From NCBI GenBank assembly GCA_903832475.1, contig CAILBQ010000183.1, forward strand, positions 1 to 26,456: 26,456 nucleotides of DNA, read 5' to 3'. Below the pieces are notes generated by a model. That model saw nothing but the letters and a program-made list of their open reading frames with translations. It was not told the DNA's origin and searched no databases. Below, in pieces: positions 8,117-16,828 of this stretch; the stretch's first letter is position 1; each line of letters starts with the position of its first letter. The position numbers and the translations under genes are program-made. Origin of the DNA: an uncultured Acidobacteriota bacterium (GTDB taxonomy: Bacteria > Acidobacteriota > Terriglobia > Terriglobales > Acidobacteriaceae).

Positions 8117-9931
8117 GTGAGCCAGACCATCCGTAATATCGCCATCATTGCCCACGTTGACCACGGCAAGACCACCCTTGTTGACGCCATGCTGCGTCAG
8201 TCCGGCACGTTTCGCGCCAATGAACAGGTAGCCGAGCGGGTCATGGACTCGAACGACCTTGAGCGGGAACGCGGCATCACGATTCTGGCTAAGAACACGG
8301 CCATTTTCTTTGAGGGCGGCAAGATCAACATCATTGACACCCCGGGCCACGCCGATTTCGGCGGCGAAGTCGAGCGCGGATTGAAGATGGTGGACGGCGT
8401 GATGCTGCTGGTGGATGCGGCCGAGGGCCCGCTGCCGCAAACGCGTTACGTGCTTTCAAAGGCGCTGGAGGCAGGCCTCAAGCCGATGGTGGTGATCAAC
8501 AAGATCGACCGGCCGGATGCGCGCGTGCAGGAAGTGCTGAACGAGATCTATGACCTGTTCATCGATCTGGACGCCGAAGAAGATCAGCTGGACTTCCCGG
8601 TTCTCTACACGGTGGCCAAGCTGGGCACGGCGACGACGGACATGAACGTTCCGGGTACCGACCTGCAGCCGCTGTTTCATTCCATTGTGAACACGATTCC
8701 GGCGGCCACCGGCGATCCGGAAGCGCCGCTGCAGATTCTGGTGACGAACCTCGATTATTCCGAATACTTTGGCCGCATCGCCATTGCCCGCGTCTTCCAG
8801 GGCACGCTGCATGCCGGCGACGAAGTCATGATTTCCCGGCGCGATCTTTCGCTGCAAAAAGTCAAGATCACCAAGCTGTTCACCTTTGCCGGCCTGAAAC
8901 GGACGGAAACGACCGTAACCGAAGTGGGCGACATCGTGGCCATTGCTGGCGTCGAGGCCATCACGATTGGCGAAACGGTGACTAGCGTCGAAAATCCCAT
9001 GCCATTGCCGCTGATCGTCATCGACGAGCCGACGATTGCCATTCAGTTCAGCGTGAACAATTCGCCCTTCTGCGGCAAGGAAGGCACGCAGGTCACGTCG
9101 CGCAATTTGCGCGAGCGGCTGGATCGCGAGTTGCTGACGAACGTGTCGATTCGCGTGGAAGAGACGGGCAGCCCGGACAGCTTCAAGGTGCTGGGCCGCG
9201 GCGAAATGCAGCTTGGCGTGCTGATCGAGATGATGCGCCGCGAAGGCTTCGAACTGATGGTTGGGCGGCCGGAAATTGTGACCAAGCAAGTGGATGGCGT
9301 GCGCATGGAGCCGGTCGAGCACCTGACCGTCGACGTTCCTGAGGAATTCACTGGCGTCGTCATTGAAAAGCTGGGTCCACGCAAGGGCGAAATGACCAAG
9401 ATGCACAATCACGGGTCAGGCCGCGTGCGCATGGAGTTCCGCGTACCCAGCCGCGGCATCATCGGACTGCGCAGCGAAATGCTAACGGAAACGCGCGGCA
9501 CGATCGTGATGAACACCCTGTTTGATGGATACATTCCCTACCAGGGCGAAATTCCGCAGCGGCCCTCGGGCGCGCTAATCAGCGATAGGTCGGGCGTGAC
9601 GACGACCTATTCGCTGCACGGGTTGCAGGATCGCGGCGTGCTGCTGGTGGGCGCGGGCGTGGAAGTGTACGAAGGCATGATTGTCGGCGAGCATTCGCGG
9701 GACAACGATCTCGACGTGAATGTGGTTCGCGAGAAGAAGCTGACAAATATGCGCGCTTCAAGTTCGGATGAAGCTGTGCGGCTGGTTCCCTACCGGATGA
9801 TGAACCTGGAGCAGGCGATTGAGTTCATCGCGGAAGACGAGTTGGTCGAGGTGACGCCCAAGTCACTGCGGCTGCGCAAAAAGATCCTGCAGGCGAACCG
9901 CCGGCCGAAGTCGCGGCAGAGCGCGGAATAG
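8117..9931 (+). CDS. typA: Ribosome-associated translational GTPase TypA/BipA
   Basis: The 604-residue protein matches the usual length of TypA/BipA, an EF-G-like GTPase that binds the 70S ribosome and supports ribosome assembly and stress or cold adaptation. All GTPase motifs are present: AHVDHGKTT (P-loop, residues 12-20), RGITI (switch I), DTPGHADFGGEVER (switch II) and NKIDRP (G4). The family-specific C-terminal half includes GRGEMQLGVLIEMMRREGFEL, SRGIIGLRSEMLTETRGT and the ending motif ..LRLRKKIL. The GTG at 8117 was chosen because AAAGGAA lies about 9 nt upstream and the protein then begins at SQTIRNIAIIAHVD, as in the family. The longer frame from 8054 adds an arginine-rich leader without support. 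Neighbours give no operon clue. Confidence 0.97.
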   Translation: MSQTIRNIAIIAHVDHGKTTLVDAMLRQSGTFRANEQVAERVMDSNDLERERGITILAKNTAIFFEGGKINIIDTPGHADFGGEVERGLKMVDGVMLLVDAAEGPLPQTRYVLSKALEAGLKPMVVINKIDRPDARVQEVLNEIYDLFIDLDAEEDQLDFPVLYTVAKLGTATTDMNVPGTDLQPLFHSIVNTIPAATGDPEAPLQILVTNLDYSEYFGRIAIARVFQGTLHAGDEVMISRRDLSLQKVKITKLFTFAGLKRTETTVTEVGDIVAIAGVEAITIGETVTSVENPMPLPLIVIDEPTIAIQFSVNNSPFCGKEGTQVTSRNLRERLDRELLTNVSIRVEETGSPDSFKVLGRGEMQLGVLIEMMRREGFELMVGRPEIVTKQVDGVRMEPVEHLTVDVPEEFTGVVIEKLGPRKGEMTKMHNHGSGRVRMEFRVPSRGIIGLRSEMLTETRGTIVMNTLFDGYIPYQGEIPQRPSGALISDRSGVTTTYSLHGLQDRGVLLVGAGVEVYEGMIVGEHSRDNDLDVNVVREKKLTNMRASSSDEAVRLVPYRMMNLEQAIEFIAEDELVEVTPKSLRLRKKILQANRRPKSRQSAE

Positions 9932-10067
9932 GGAAAATAGCTGGGCAGCTTCGGAATTTCAGGCAAATTTCTGGGGCTGCCAATAGCCGGTGCAAGGCAC
10001 GCTGCCGCCCGGTATGTCCGCTATGGTACCGTTCAAGTACGGCGCTGTGCGTGGGTCGTGACATCTG

Positions 10068-10463
10068 ATGCCAGAGCAGCAAGATACCCAATACGAGGCT
10101 GTTCCTGACCCGACGCCCCTCGACGCAAGAGCAGGACTCGCCGCCAACTCTCCCATGCAATCTCCACCCTCAAACCTGACGACGCCGCCTTCGGCGGAAC
10201 CGCAGCGCATTCCGCGCTGGCTTCAGCAGGCGGAGCACTTTTTGCGGGTGATCGTGCGAATTTATATCGGGCTGGTGGTGTGCCTGGTACCGTGGTTCCC
10301 TCCGCTGTGGGATGCGAATCCGCTGTTTGCGGGATCGCCGACGCTGGAACACCTGGTGACCAATGGCGCGGTGCGGGGAGTTGTTTCCGGCCTTGGACTG
10401 TTAAATCTGTGGCTCGCGCTCAGGGAAATCCTGCACGGGCCTGATGACGGGAGCAGGGCCTGA
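10068..10463 (+). CDS. Small two-helix membrane protein
   Basis: The 131-residue protein has no recognised family. The first ~55 residues are proline- and polar-rich and probably disordered. Two hydrophobic segments follow: about 63-83 (RVIVRIYIGLVVCLVPWFPP) and about 103-120 (GVVSGLGLLNLWLAL), so it likely sits in the inner membrane with a short tail. Its stop lies 2 nt before the ATG of the LOG-family gene, so the two are probably translated together. Ribosome binding signals are weak for both ATG 10068 and the internal ATG 10155, so the N-terminus is uncertain. A membrane tether or partner for the LOG protein is possible but unproven. Confidence 0.65.
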   Translation: MPEQQDTQYEAVPDPTPLDARAGLAANSPMQSPPSNLTTPPSAEPQRIPRWLQQAEHFLRVIVRIYIGLVVCLVPWFPPLWDANPLFAGSPTLEHLVTNGAVRGVVSGLGLLNLWLALREILHGPDDGSRA

Positions 10464-10465
10464 CG

Positions 10466-11518
10466 ATGGATAGCGAGACCAGGAACCAGTCGGAGCCGGA
10501 GAAAGCAGGGACGCCGCAGGAATCTTCGCATGCTGCCGCATCTGAACATGCCGGACCGGAGCAGCTGGAGCGGGCTCCGCTGGCGTATGAGAATGCGACC
10601 TTTCTGAATAGCGCGGATGGGCGCCTGATTCGCATCCTGGCAGAGTATACGGAGCCGCTAGCGCGGTTTCGGCGCGAACGGATTCAAGACACGGTGGTGT
10701 TCTTTGGGTCGGCTCGCTTTCACGGGCGCGAAGAAGCGGACCGGGCGCTGGAGTTGCTGGACAACACCGGATCGATGGATCCGGCGCCCAAGGACGAGCA
10801 GCCAGCCAGCATTCCCGAGATTGTTGAAGGAACCGCCAGCGAACTGGGACGCAAGCGCGCGGTGGCGGCAGTAGAAATGGCGCGATACTACGAAGACGCC
10901 CGGCGGCTGGCGAGCATGGTAACGACCTGGGCCAAGGCGATCCCTTCGCACCGGCACAGGTTTGTGGTGACCTCAGGCGGGGGCCCGGGGATCATGGAAG
11001 CGGCTAATCGCGGGGCATGGGAGGCGGGCGGGAAGTCGATGGGGCTGAATATCCGGCTTCCGTTCGAACAGCATCCCAACCCGTACATCACACCGGCGCT
11101 GAATTTTGAGTTTCACTACTTCTTTATGCGCAAGCTTTGGTTTGCCTACCTGGCCAAGGCGCTGGTGGTCTTTCCCGGCGGGTTTGGGACGCTGGATGAG
11201 ATGTTCGAGGTGCTGACGCTGGCGCAGACCCACAAACTTGCCAAGAAGATCACCGTGGTGCTGTATGGGACAGACTACTGGGAGAAGGTTTTGAACTTCG
11301 ATGCCCTGGTGGACACGGGCGCAATCTCGCCGAAGGATCTCGATCTGTTTCAGTTTGCGGATCGTCCCGAGGATGCGTTTGGCATTCTCAAGGACGGACT
11401 GACCGCCAACTACCTCGCGCCGGAAGCGGCGTATGAAAAGGAACATCCGCCGCAGGAGATCGGCCCTGGGCTGACCCTGGAAGACTTCCTGGGGCCGGAG
11501 TTTGCGCGGACGCGGTAA
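10466..11518 (+). CDS. LOG-family protein (lysine-decarboxylase-like Rossmann fold)
   Basis: LOG-family proteins are often nucleotide 5'-monophosphate phosphoribohydrolases that release a base such as a cytokinin or purine. The signature PGGFGTLDE lies at residues 237-245, preceded by SGGGPGIMEAANRGA (170-184), which together form the nucleotide site. The first strand VVFFGSARFHG is at 77-87. The protein has 350 residues, much longer than the ~190-230 of simple LOG enzymes. It carries a polar leader of about 60 residues and a roughly 70-residue insertion after the first strand, a pattern of the larger bacterial subgroup. It follows the small membrane protein with a 2-nt gap and probably forms an operon with it. 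The catalytic motif is intact, but the substrate cannot be predicted. Confidence 0.85.
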   Translation: MDSETRNQSEPEKAGTPQESSHAAASEHAGPEQLERAPLAYENATFLNSADGRLIRILAEYTEPLARFRRERIQDTVVFFGSARFHGREEADRALELLDNTGSMDPAPKDEQPASIPEIVEGTASELGRKRAVAAVEMARYYEDARRLASMVTTWAKAIPSHRHRFVVTSGGGPGIMEAANRGAWEAGGKSMGLNIRLPFEQHPNPYITPALNFEFHYFFMRKLWFAYLAKALVVFPGGFGTLDEMFEVLTLAQTHKLAKKITVVLYGTDYWEKVLNFDALVDTGAISPKDLDLFQFADRPEDAFGILKDGLTANYLAPEAAYEKEHPPQEIGPGLTLEDFLGPEFARTR

Positions 11519-11736
11519 CCACCATTCTGAACAATCTGCCTTAAAGAAGCGCGAATGCTTCGGCGCTTGCAGCGTGGTCCGTTCAATATGCCTTCGGTCC
11601 GTATGTCCCGTATGCAGGTACTTTCTTGGTTCTTTCGGGATTTCAAGGTGCATTGTTCGGGCTTTCACTGCCTATTTACCGAATTTGGCAGATACTGCTG
11701 CTAAGAAATCCACAGAGAAAGCAGATAGGAGACCGA

Positions 11737-12900
11737 ATGCCCAAGTCGACGATCTCATACCTGTGGCGCGATCCTGGTGCGCCTGGCCCTTTCCAAGCAG
11801 GTATTTCGCTGCATGGCCACACCAACGAATCGCAGGAAACTTTGGACTTCGTCGCGGATTGGGGTTCGCAGTATTCGCTGGTCCAGCCCCTCTTGGCACG
11901 TCTGCAGCGTCGTTCGCAGGAACGGCATGGCATTCAGATCGACTGGACGACCAGCTACTGGACGCCTCCGCTGACTCCCAAGCTGGCCTTCGACCTGGAG
12001 AGCGATCAGATTGCGAAGCTGGGACTGATGCCGCTGGTTTCGCTTTCAGATCATGACAATATCCAGGCTCCTTTGAAGCTGCGATCGGTTCCCAGCGCGC
12101 GGCACATTCCTATTTCGGTGGAGTGGTCGGCGCCGTATGCGGGCAAGCAGGCGTTTCATCTCGGCATTCACAACCTGCCCAGCGCGCGCGCCACGCAATG
12201 GATGGCAGACTTGGCGGATTTCACCAAAAATCCAAACGACGCCCGACTGACCGAGGTCCTGGTAGCCCTGAACAAAGAGCCCAATGTGCTGGTGGTCTTC
12301 AACCATCCTATCTGGGATCTGTTCCGGATCGGGCAGGAGAAGCATGAGTTCCTGGTGAATGAGTTCCTCCAGAAAAATGGGGCATACATTCACGCACTGG
12401 AGCTGAATGGCTTGCGCGGCTGGGAAGAAAATCGGGCTACGCATCGGCTGGGGGAAAGCTGGAATATGCTGCTGATTTCCGGGGGCGATCGTCACGGCAT
12501 CGAGCCGAACGCCAACATCAACTTGTCGAATGCGACGAGCTTTACTGAATTTGTGGCGGAAATTCGCAAAGAACGGATCAGCAACATCCTGTTCATGCCG
12601 CAGTATGCCGAGCCGCTGAAGCATCGCTTCATGCAGTCGACGATGGATGCGATCCGCGACTATCCGGACTTTCCGCAGGGCTCGCAGACCTGGGATCAGC
12701 GCACCTTTCATCAGAATGCGGATGGGGTGATTCGGCCGCTGAGCGAGATCTGGCCGGGAGGGCGGGCGCCACGGGTGCTGCAGGCGATCATATCCTCGGT
12801 GCGTTTGATGGGGCGGCGGCCGATCTCTGCCAGCTTGCGCTATGCGTGGAAAAACTCGCGCGAGCTCGGCTTTGATCTGGGCGACCAGGAAGCGTATTGA
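11737..12900 (+). CDS. PHP-domain-like metallophosphoesterase
   Basis: The 387-residue soluble protein has the metal-ligand pattern of the PHP superfamily, which hydrolyses phosphoesters with a multinuclear metal centre. Visible ligands are H26-G-H28 (SLHGHTN), D105-H106 (SLSDHDN), E129 (VEW), H141 and H145 (FHLGIHNLP), H190 (VFNHPIWD) and D251-x-H253 (GGDRHG). ATG 11737 was chosen because TAGGAG lies about 7 nt upstream; the frame extends to 11626 without a start signal and that part looks non-coding. A glycosyltransferase follows 48 bp downstream on the same strand, so an operon in sugar or lipid metabolism is likely. The substrate is unknown. Length and several insertions differ from histidinol-phosphatase and YciV-type members. 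Confidence 0.75.
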   Translation: MPKSTISYLWRDPGAPGPFQAGISLHGHTNESQETLDFVADWGSQYSLVQPLLARLQRRSQERHGIQIDWTTSYWTPPLTPKLAFDLESDQIAKLGLMPLVSLSDHDNIQAPLKLRSVPSARHIPISVEWSAPYAGKQAFHLGIHNLPSARATQWMADLADFTKNPNDARLTEVLVALNKEPNVLVVFNHPIWDLFRIGQEKHEFLVNEFLQKNGAYIHALELNGLRGWEENRATHRLGESWNMLLISGGDRHGIEPNANINLSNATSFTEFVAEIRKERISNILFMPQYAEPLKHRFMQSTMDAIRDYPDFPQGSQTWDQRTFHQNADGVIRPLSEIWPGGRAPRVLQAIISSVRLMGRRPISASLRYAWKNSRELGFDLGDQEAY

Positions 12901-12948
12901 GTGCTTCTTCGGATGAAATGGAACGTTTGACGGCAGGCAGGCTCCAAG

Positions 12949-14196
12949 ATGATCTTTGGCAGTGAGGGCATGTCGTCGAGCATCTTTCGCCATGCGCCGC
13001 GCGTGGCGTATTTTCCGGACTCCTTTCACGAAGTCAACGGGGTCGCGCATACCAGCCGGCACTTCGAAGCATTTGCACGGCGGAGGAACCTGCCCTTCTT
13101 GTGCGTGCGTGCTGGCGACCGGGGCGAGACGCTGGTCGAGCACGGCAACGTTTGGACGCTGGAGTTGCCGCGAAGCATTTTCTCCTTTGCGCTGGAGAAG
13201 GATTTGCGCTTCGATCCAGCGTTTCCGCGGCACATCCCCATCATGGACGAGGTGCTGGACCGCTTTCGGCCGGATTTAATTCATATCACTGGCCCGAGCG
13301 AAGTGGGCATGCTTGGAGCGGGGCTGGCGCATCATCGGGAGCTGCCTCTGGCCGCTTCGTGGCACACCAATGTACATGAATACCTGGCGCGGCGATCCGA
13401 CTGGCTGGTGAAGCTGCTGCCGGAATGGCAGTCTTTGGTGACCGGGAAGAAGATTCAGGACCTCACGCTGGCGGCGGCATCAAGGTTTTACTCCATTGCC
13501 GGCGTACTGTTTGCTCCCAACGTCGAGCTTTGCCGCTTGTTGGAGACAGAGACCGGACGGGCGTGCTTCCTCATGCCGCGAGGGGTGGACACCGAGCTGT
13601 TCACGCCCGCCAGGCGACCGGCGAAGAAGGATGGAGAGCCGTTTGTGCTGGGGTTTGTGGGACGGCTCTCGGTCGAGAAGAATGTAGCGCTGCTGGCGGC
13701 GATTCAAGATCAGCTGCTGGCGATGGGAGTGACGAATTTTCGCTTCCTCATCGTCGGGCATGGCTCGGAGGAGGCATGGCTGCGGGAGAGGATAACGCAG
13801 GCCGATTTTGCCGGCGTGCTGCATGGGGAGGCGCTGGCGCAGGCCTATGCGGGCATGGACCTGTTTGTGTTTCCTTCGCATACGGACACTTTCGGCAATG
13901 TGGTGCTGGAGGCGCTTGCCAGCGGGGTTCCGGCGGTTGTGACGCCGGATGGAGGGCCACGGTACATTGTGCGCGACACGGATGGCCCGGAATCCTCGGG
14001 TCGCATCGTTCCGGACGAGGATTTTTCCGCGGCTATTGCCGGGGTGATTGCCAATCCGAAACGGCACGAGGCTATGCGAAAAGCTGCTCGAGCGTATGCC
14101 GTGACGGCCGGCTGGGATGCGGTGTTTGAAGGCGTCTATGCGGGCTATAAAACCATCGTTCCGGCTCGCCAGATGCTGACTGTTAGCGCTTCCTGA
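12949..14196 (+). CDS. Family 4 glycosyltransferase (MgtA/SqdX-like)
   Basis: This is a GT-B retaining glycosyltransferase of 415 residues. The N-terminal acceptor domain starts with VAYFPDSFHEVNGVAHTSR (about residues 19-37). The donor domain begins near GFVGRLSVEKN (about 234). The sugar-nucleotide motif HTDTFGNVVLEALASGVP (about 308-325) is the form seen in SqdX and in GDP-mannose-dependent alpha-mannosyltransferases such as MgtA, which act on glycolipids. No membrane helix is present, so it probably acts at the inner face of the membrane. ATG 12949 is used; ATG 12970 is an alternative with GAGGG very close to it. It is preceded by the PHP gene and probably shares its transcript. The donor sugar is uncertain. 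Confidence 0.85.
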   Translation: MIFGSEGMSSSIFRHAPRVAYFPDSFHEVNGVAHTSRHFEAFARRRNLPFLCVRAGDRGETLVEHGNVWTLELPRSIFSFALEKDLRFDPAFPRHIPIMDEVLDRFRPDLIHITGPSEVGMLGAGLAHHRELPLAASWHTNVHEYLARRSDWLVKLLPEWQSLVTGKKIQDLTLAAASRFYSIAGVLFAPNVELCRLLETETGRACFLMPRGVDTELFTPARRPAKKDGEPFVLGFVGRLSVEKNVALLAAIQDQLLAMGVTNFRFLIVGHGSEEAWLRERITQADFAGVLHGEALAQAYAGMDLFVFPSHTDTFGNVVLEALASGVPAVVTPDGGPRYIVRDTDGPESSGRIVPDEDFSAAIAGVIANPKRHEAMRKAARAYAVTAGWDAVFEGVYAGYKTIVPARQMLTVSAS

Positions 14197-14253
14197 ATGT
14201 CTTTTGGGGCTGGGTATCGCGGAGCAAATTTTCAGGATTGAACGGCTGTCGGG

Positions 14254-16020
14254 ATGCGAAGATGGGGCATGCCGAGATTCAAAGTCTTCCTTCTCTTAGC
14301 CTGCCTGTCGATTACGTCGTTCGCCCAGAGTTCGTCGCCGGGACCGGTTGGTCATGAGCGCTATGTGATCGTTCCTTACGACTTGGACAAGGATCTGCTG
14401 GAAGTTTCCGTTGCGCAACTCGAGAGTTATTACGCCAGCCGCAAGTACACGGTGACACAGGTGATCGAGTGGCACCTCAAGCGCATTCATCACTACAACG
14501 GGATTTACCGGCCGGTGGAGCAGATTCTGGATAAAGAAGCGCTGGAGACGGCGGCGAAGGAAGACGCAGCCGGGCCGGAAGTCACGCGCGGCCCGCTGTG
14601 GGGCGTGCCCATAGTGATCAAGGCCAACACCAGCATCGCCGGGCAGGTGACGACGGATGGTTGGGCCGGCTACACGATCCCCGGGCATGAGCTGATCGCG
14701 CCTAAGGACGCGACGGTAGTGGCGCGGCTCAAGGCGGCGGGAGCGATTCTGATCGGGCATACCAACATGCCGGATTTTGCGGCCAGCGACACCAATCGCA
14801 GCAGTTCGTTTGGTCGGACGGGGAATGCGTACGATGTGCGATTTTCGCCGGGAGGATCTTCGGGCGGGACAGTGACGGCGGTGACCTCGAACATGGCCGT
14901 GCTGGGCACGGGAACGGATACGGGAAACTCGATTCGGATGCCGGCTGCGACATCGGCGGTGGTGGGAGTGTTTCCCACCCGGGGGCTGGTGTCGATTGCG
15001 GGGATTGCGCCGCTTGACTGGCTGCTGGACAACACCGGGCCCATTGCGCGCGACGTGACGGACGCGGCGATTGCACTGGATGTGATGGCGGGACTGGATG
15101 CTTCCGGCAAGCCCACGGCCGATCCGCTCGACGCCCGCACGGCGGAGGAGGCTCCAGAGAAGGCGCAAACCGGGCCGTACACCAACTACCTCAAGCCGGA
15201 TGCGCTCAAGGGCAAGCGGTTTGGCGTGCCGGCCTTCATTCTGCGCGGGACGGATGTGCCGTTTCAGGGGATTGCTGCGGTGGTGCCTGAAGATGCTGCC
15301 GAGAAGGAAGAGCAGCGAACGGCAACTCCGCTGCAGCCAGCGACGCGGGCGGCGTTCATGAAGTCTCTCGACGGGCTGAGAGCGGCAGGGGCGGAGATTG
15401 TTTTCGCGGACGATATTCTGCCGGATTCTTTCCCAAAGACGGCGAGCCGGATCGGGACGCTGCCGTATGTGCGCGAAGGAACGGAAGGCTTTCTGAAGGA
15501 GTATGGGCCGGCGCAGTACCACTCGCCAGAAGACTACGAGAAGGCCGTCGGAAAGCCGCTCCCGGCAACGATCGTGGGTGCTTCGGCAAGTGTCGACAAG
15601 CGCGGGTTGATTGCTCAGCCCCAGGCGAAGATCGAAACTGATCCGATGGCCAAGGCGAACTACTTTGAGCCGCGAGCCAAGGCGCTGGCGATGTACATGG
15701 ACACGCTGGAAAGGATGCATCTGGATGGGTTTGTGTATCCGGCGACGCAGATGCCTCCTCCCGATGAGACCATGCCGCAGAATGGCGAGATCAGCGGCGG
15801 GCCGCACAGCGAAACCAGCTGGGTCAACCAGATTGGCGTGCCGGCGGTGGTGGTGGTGGGCGGCTTCTATCCGGGCGGGCTGCCGTTTGGCCTCGAGATC
15901 TCCGCGCGGCCGTGGCATGACGGCGATCTTTTGGGCTGGGCCTATGCGTATGAGCAGGCCACGCATCATCGCCATCCGCCGGTGCTGGTGGAGAGCGGGC
16001 TGCTGCCGAATGCGCCGTAG
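14254..16020 (+). CDS. Exported amidase-signature family enzyme
   Basis: Amidase-signature enzymes hydrolyse amide bonds with a Ser-cisSer-Lys triad. Here Lys123 (VPIVIKANTS), Ser203 (PGGSSGG) and nucleophile Ser226 (GTDTGNSIRMPA) are all present. The usual GTDTGGSIR has a glycine where this protein has Asn225. The 588-residue chain starts with a signal peptide (about 1-25, hydrophobic VFLLLACLSI, likely cut near SFAQ), so it works outside the cytoplasm, unlike GatA. The C-terminal part (LPFGLEISARPWHDGDLL) is typical of the family. ATG 14254 or ATG 14269 could start it; both keep the signal peptide and neither has a strong ribosome binding site. The gene stands alone after the glycosyltransferase. 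The substrate is unknown. Confidence 0.88.
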   Translation: MRRWGMPRFKVFLLLACLSITSFAQSSSPGPVGHERYVIVPYDLDKDLLEVSVAQLESYYASRKYTVTQVIEWHLKRIHHYNGIYRPVEQILDKEALETAAKEDAAGPEVTRGPLWGVPIVIKANTSIAGQVTTDGWAGYTIPGHELIAPKDATVVARLKAAGAILIGHTNMPDFAASDTNRSSSFGRTGNAYDVRFSPGGSSGGTVTAVTSNMAVLGTGTDTGNSIRMPAATSAVVGVFPTRGLVSIAGIAPLDWLLDNTGPIARDVTDAAIALDVMAGLDASGKPTADPLDARTAEEAPEKAQTGPYTNYLKPDALKGKRFGVPAFILRGTDVPFQGIAAVVPEDAAEKEEQRTATPLQPATRAAFMKSLDGLRAAGAEIVFADDILPDSFPKTASRIGTLPYVREGTEGFLKEYGPAQYHSPEDYEKAVGKPLPATIVGASASVDKRGLIAQPQAKIETDPMAKANYFEPRAKALAMYMDTLERMHLDGFVYPATQMPPPDETMPQNGEISGGPHSETSWVNQIGVPAVVVVGGFYPGGLPFGLEISARPWHDGDLLGWAYAYEQATHHRHPPVLVESGLLPNAP

Positions 16021-16022
16021 GG

Positions 16023-16064
16023 AATGCAAAAATACCTGCCAGTAATGCGGATTTGCATTATAAT
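16023..16064 (+). promoter_or_regulatory. Promoter with inverted-repeat operator of the toxin-antitoxin operon
   Basis: A perfect -10 TATAAT lies at 16059-16064. A partial -35 CTGCCA (4 of 6) is at 16036-16041, with 17 bp between them. AATGCAAA (16023-16030) and TTTGCATT (16052-16059) form a perfect 8-bp inverted repeat that brackets the -35 and abuts the -10. The position suits autoregulation by the AbrB-like antitoxin. The role is inferred. Confidence 0.65.
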
Positions 16065-16091
16065 CTGAGGTGAGTGCGAGGCTGCTGTAAC

Positions 16092-16352
16092 ATGCCCATA
16101 CTGACCGTTACATCTCGGGGCCAGGTCACCTTCCGCAAGGATGTCTTGCAGCATCTCGGCATCGAACCTGGCCAGAAAATCTCTTTCGAGAAACTGCCGA
16201 ATGGCAGGCTCGAACTCAAGGCAGATGACCCAAAACACACGATCGACGCGGTCATTGGCATGCTCGCCGGCAAGACGACAAAGGTCGCCACCATTGAGGA
16301 GATCAACCAGGCTGCCGAGGATGGCTGGGCTGGCCTGGTTTCGATGGAATGA
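16092..16352 (+). CDS. AbrB/MazE-type antitoxin
   Basis: This 86-residue protein is the antitoxin partner of the next gene. Residues 1-45 form a SpoVT/AbrB swapped-hairpin DNA-binding domain (LTVTSRGQVTFRKDVLQHLGI, then PGQKISFEKLPNGRLEL). The C-terminal tail (KTTKVATIEEINQAAEDGWAGL) is likely the toxin-binding part. ATG 16092 fits the start of the AbrB fold, with GAGG about 10 nt upstream. A GTG at 16074, also with a GAGG, would add six residues (MRGCCN). The stop overlaps the toxin start as ATGA. The protein likely represses its own promoter through the inverted repeat in front of it. Confidence 0.88.
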   Translation: MPILTVTSRGQVTFRKDVLQHLGIEPGQKISFEKLPNGRLELKADDPKHTIDAVIGMLAGKTTKVATIEEINQAAEDGWAGLVSME

Positions 16353-16750
16353 TGCGCTTGACGGTCGACACAAACGTGCTGGTGCGCGCCGTTGTTGCAG
16401 ACGATCCAACGCAATCGCCCGTTGCAGCCAGAATCATGCGGGAAGCGGACACCCTTGCCCTGACGTTATCGTGTCTTTGCGAACTAGCCTGGGTGCTGAG
16501 GCGCACTTACAAGTTTCAGCGGTCCGAGGTTGCTTCCGTTCTCGAAGCGCTGCTGCAGGTCGGCAATGTGTCCACAAACCGCCCCGCGGTCGAGGCCGGT
16601 CTGGCTACCCTTAAAGCTGGCGGCGACTTTGCCGACGGGGTGATTGCGTTCGAAGGAGCCTGGCTGGGCGGAGAAACTTTCGTCTCGTTCGACAAGAAAG
16701 CTGTGTCGCTCCTTGCCGGACAGGGTGTCAACGCTAAAGTGCTGGGCTGA
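16349..16750 (+). CDS. PIN-domain toxin (VapC-like ribonuclease)
   Basis: PIN toxins are Mg-dependent RNases that block translation, usually by cleaving tRNA or rRNA. The 133-residue length is typical. The acidic site is complete: D7 (VDTNVLVR), E45 (LCELAWVL), D96 (GDFADGVIA) and D115 (VSFDKKA). The ATG overlaps the antitoxin stop codon by 4 nt, which indicates translational coupling. ATG 16352, the next codon, is an equally possible start. The intact active site suggests a working toxin. The RNA target cannot be inferred. Confidence 0.9.
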   Translation: MMRLTVDTNVLVRAVVADDPTQSPVAARIMREADTLALTLSCLCELAWVLRRTYKFQRSEVASVLEALLQVGNVSTNRPAVEAGLATLKAGGDFADGVIAFEGAWLGGETFVSFDKKAVSLLAGQGVNAKVLG

Positions 16751-16828
16751 TTGGCTGGTCCGGTGCGGGCGGATTGGGCGCGGCGAATCGCCAAGGGTGG
16801 GCTCCAAAGGTGCGGTTAGACTAAGGCT

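Noticed and set aside
14296..16029. Long minus-strand frame (577 codons) opposite the amidase gene
   Set aside because: Arginine/histidine-rich composition typical of an antisense shadow; the plus strand has a complete amidase triad.
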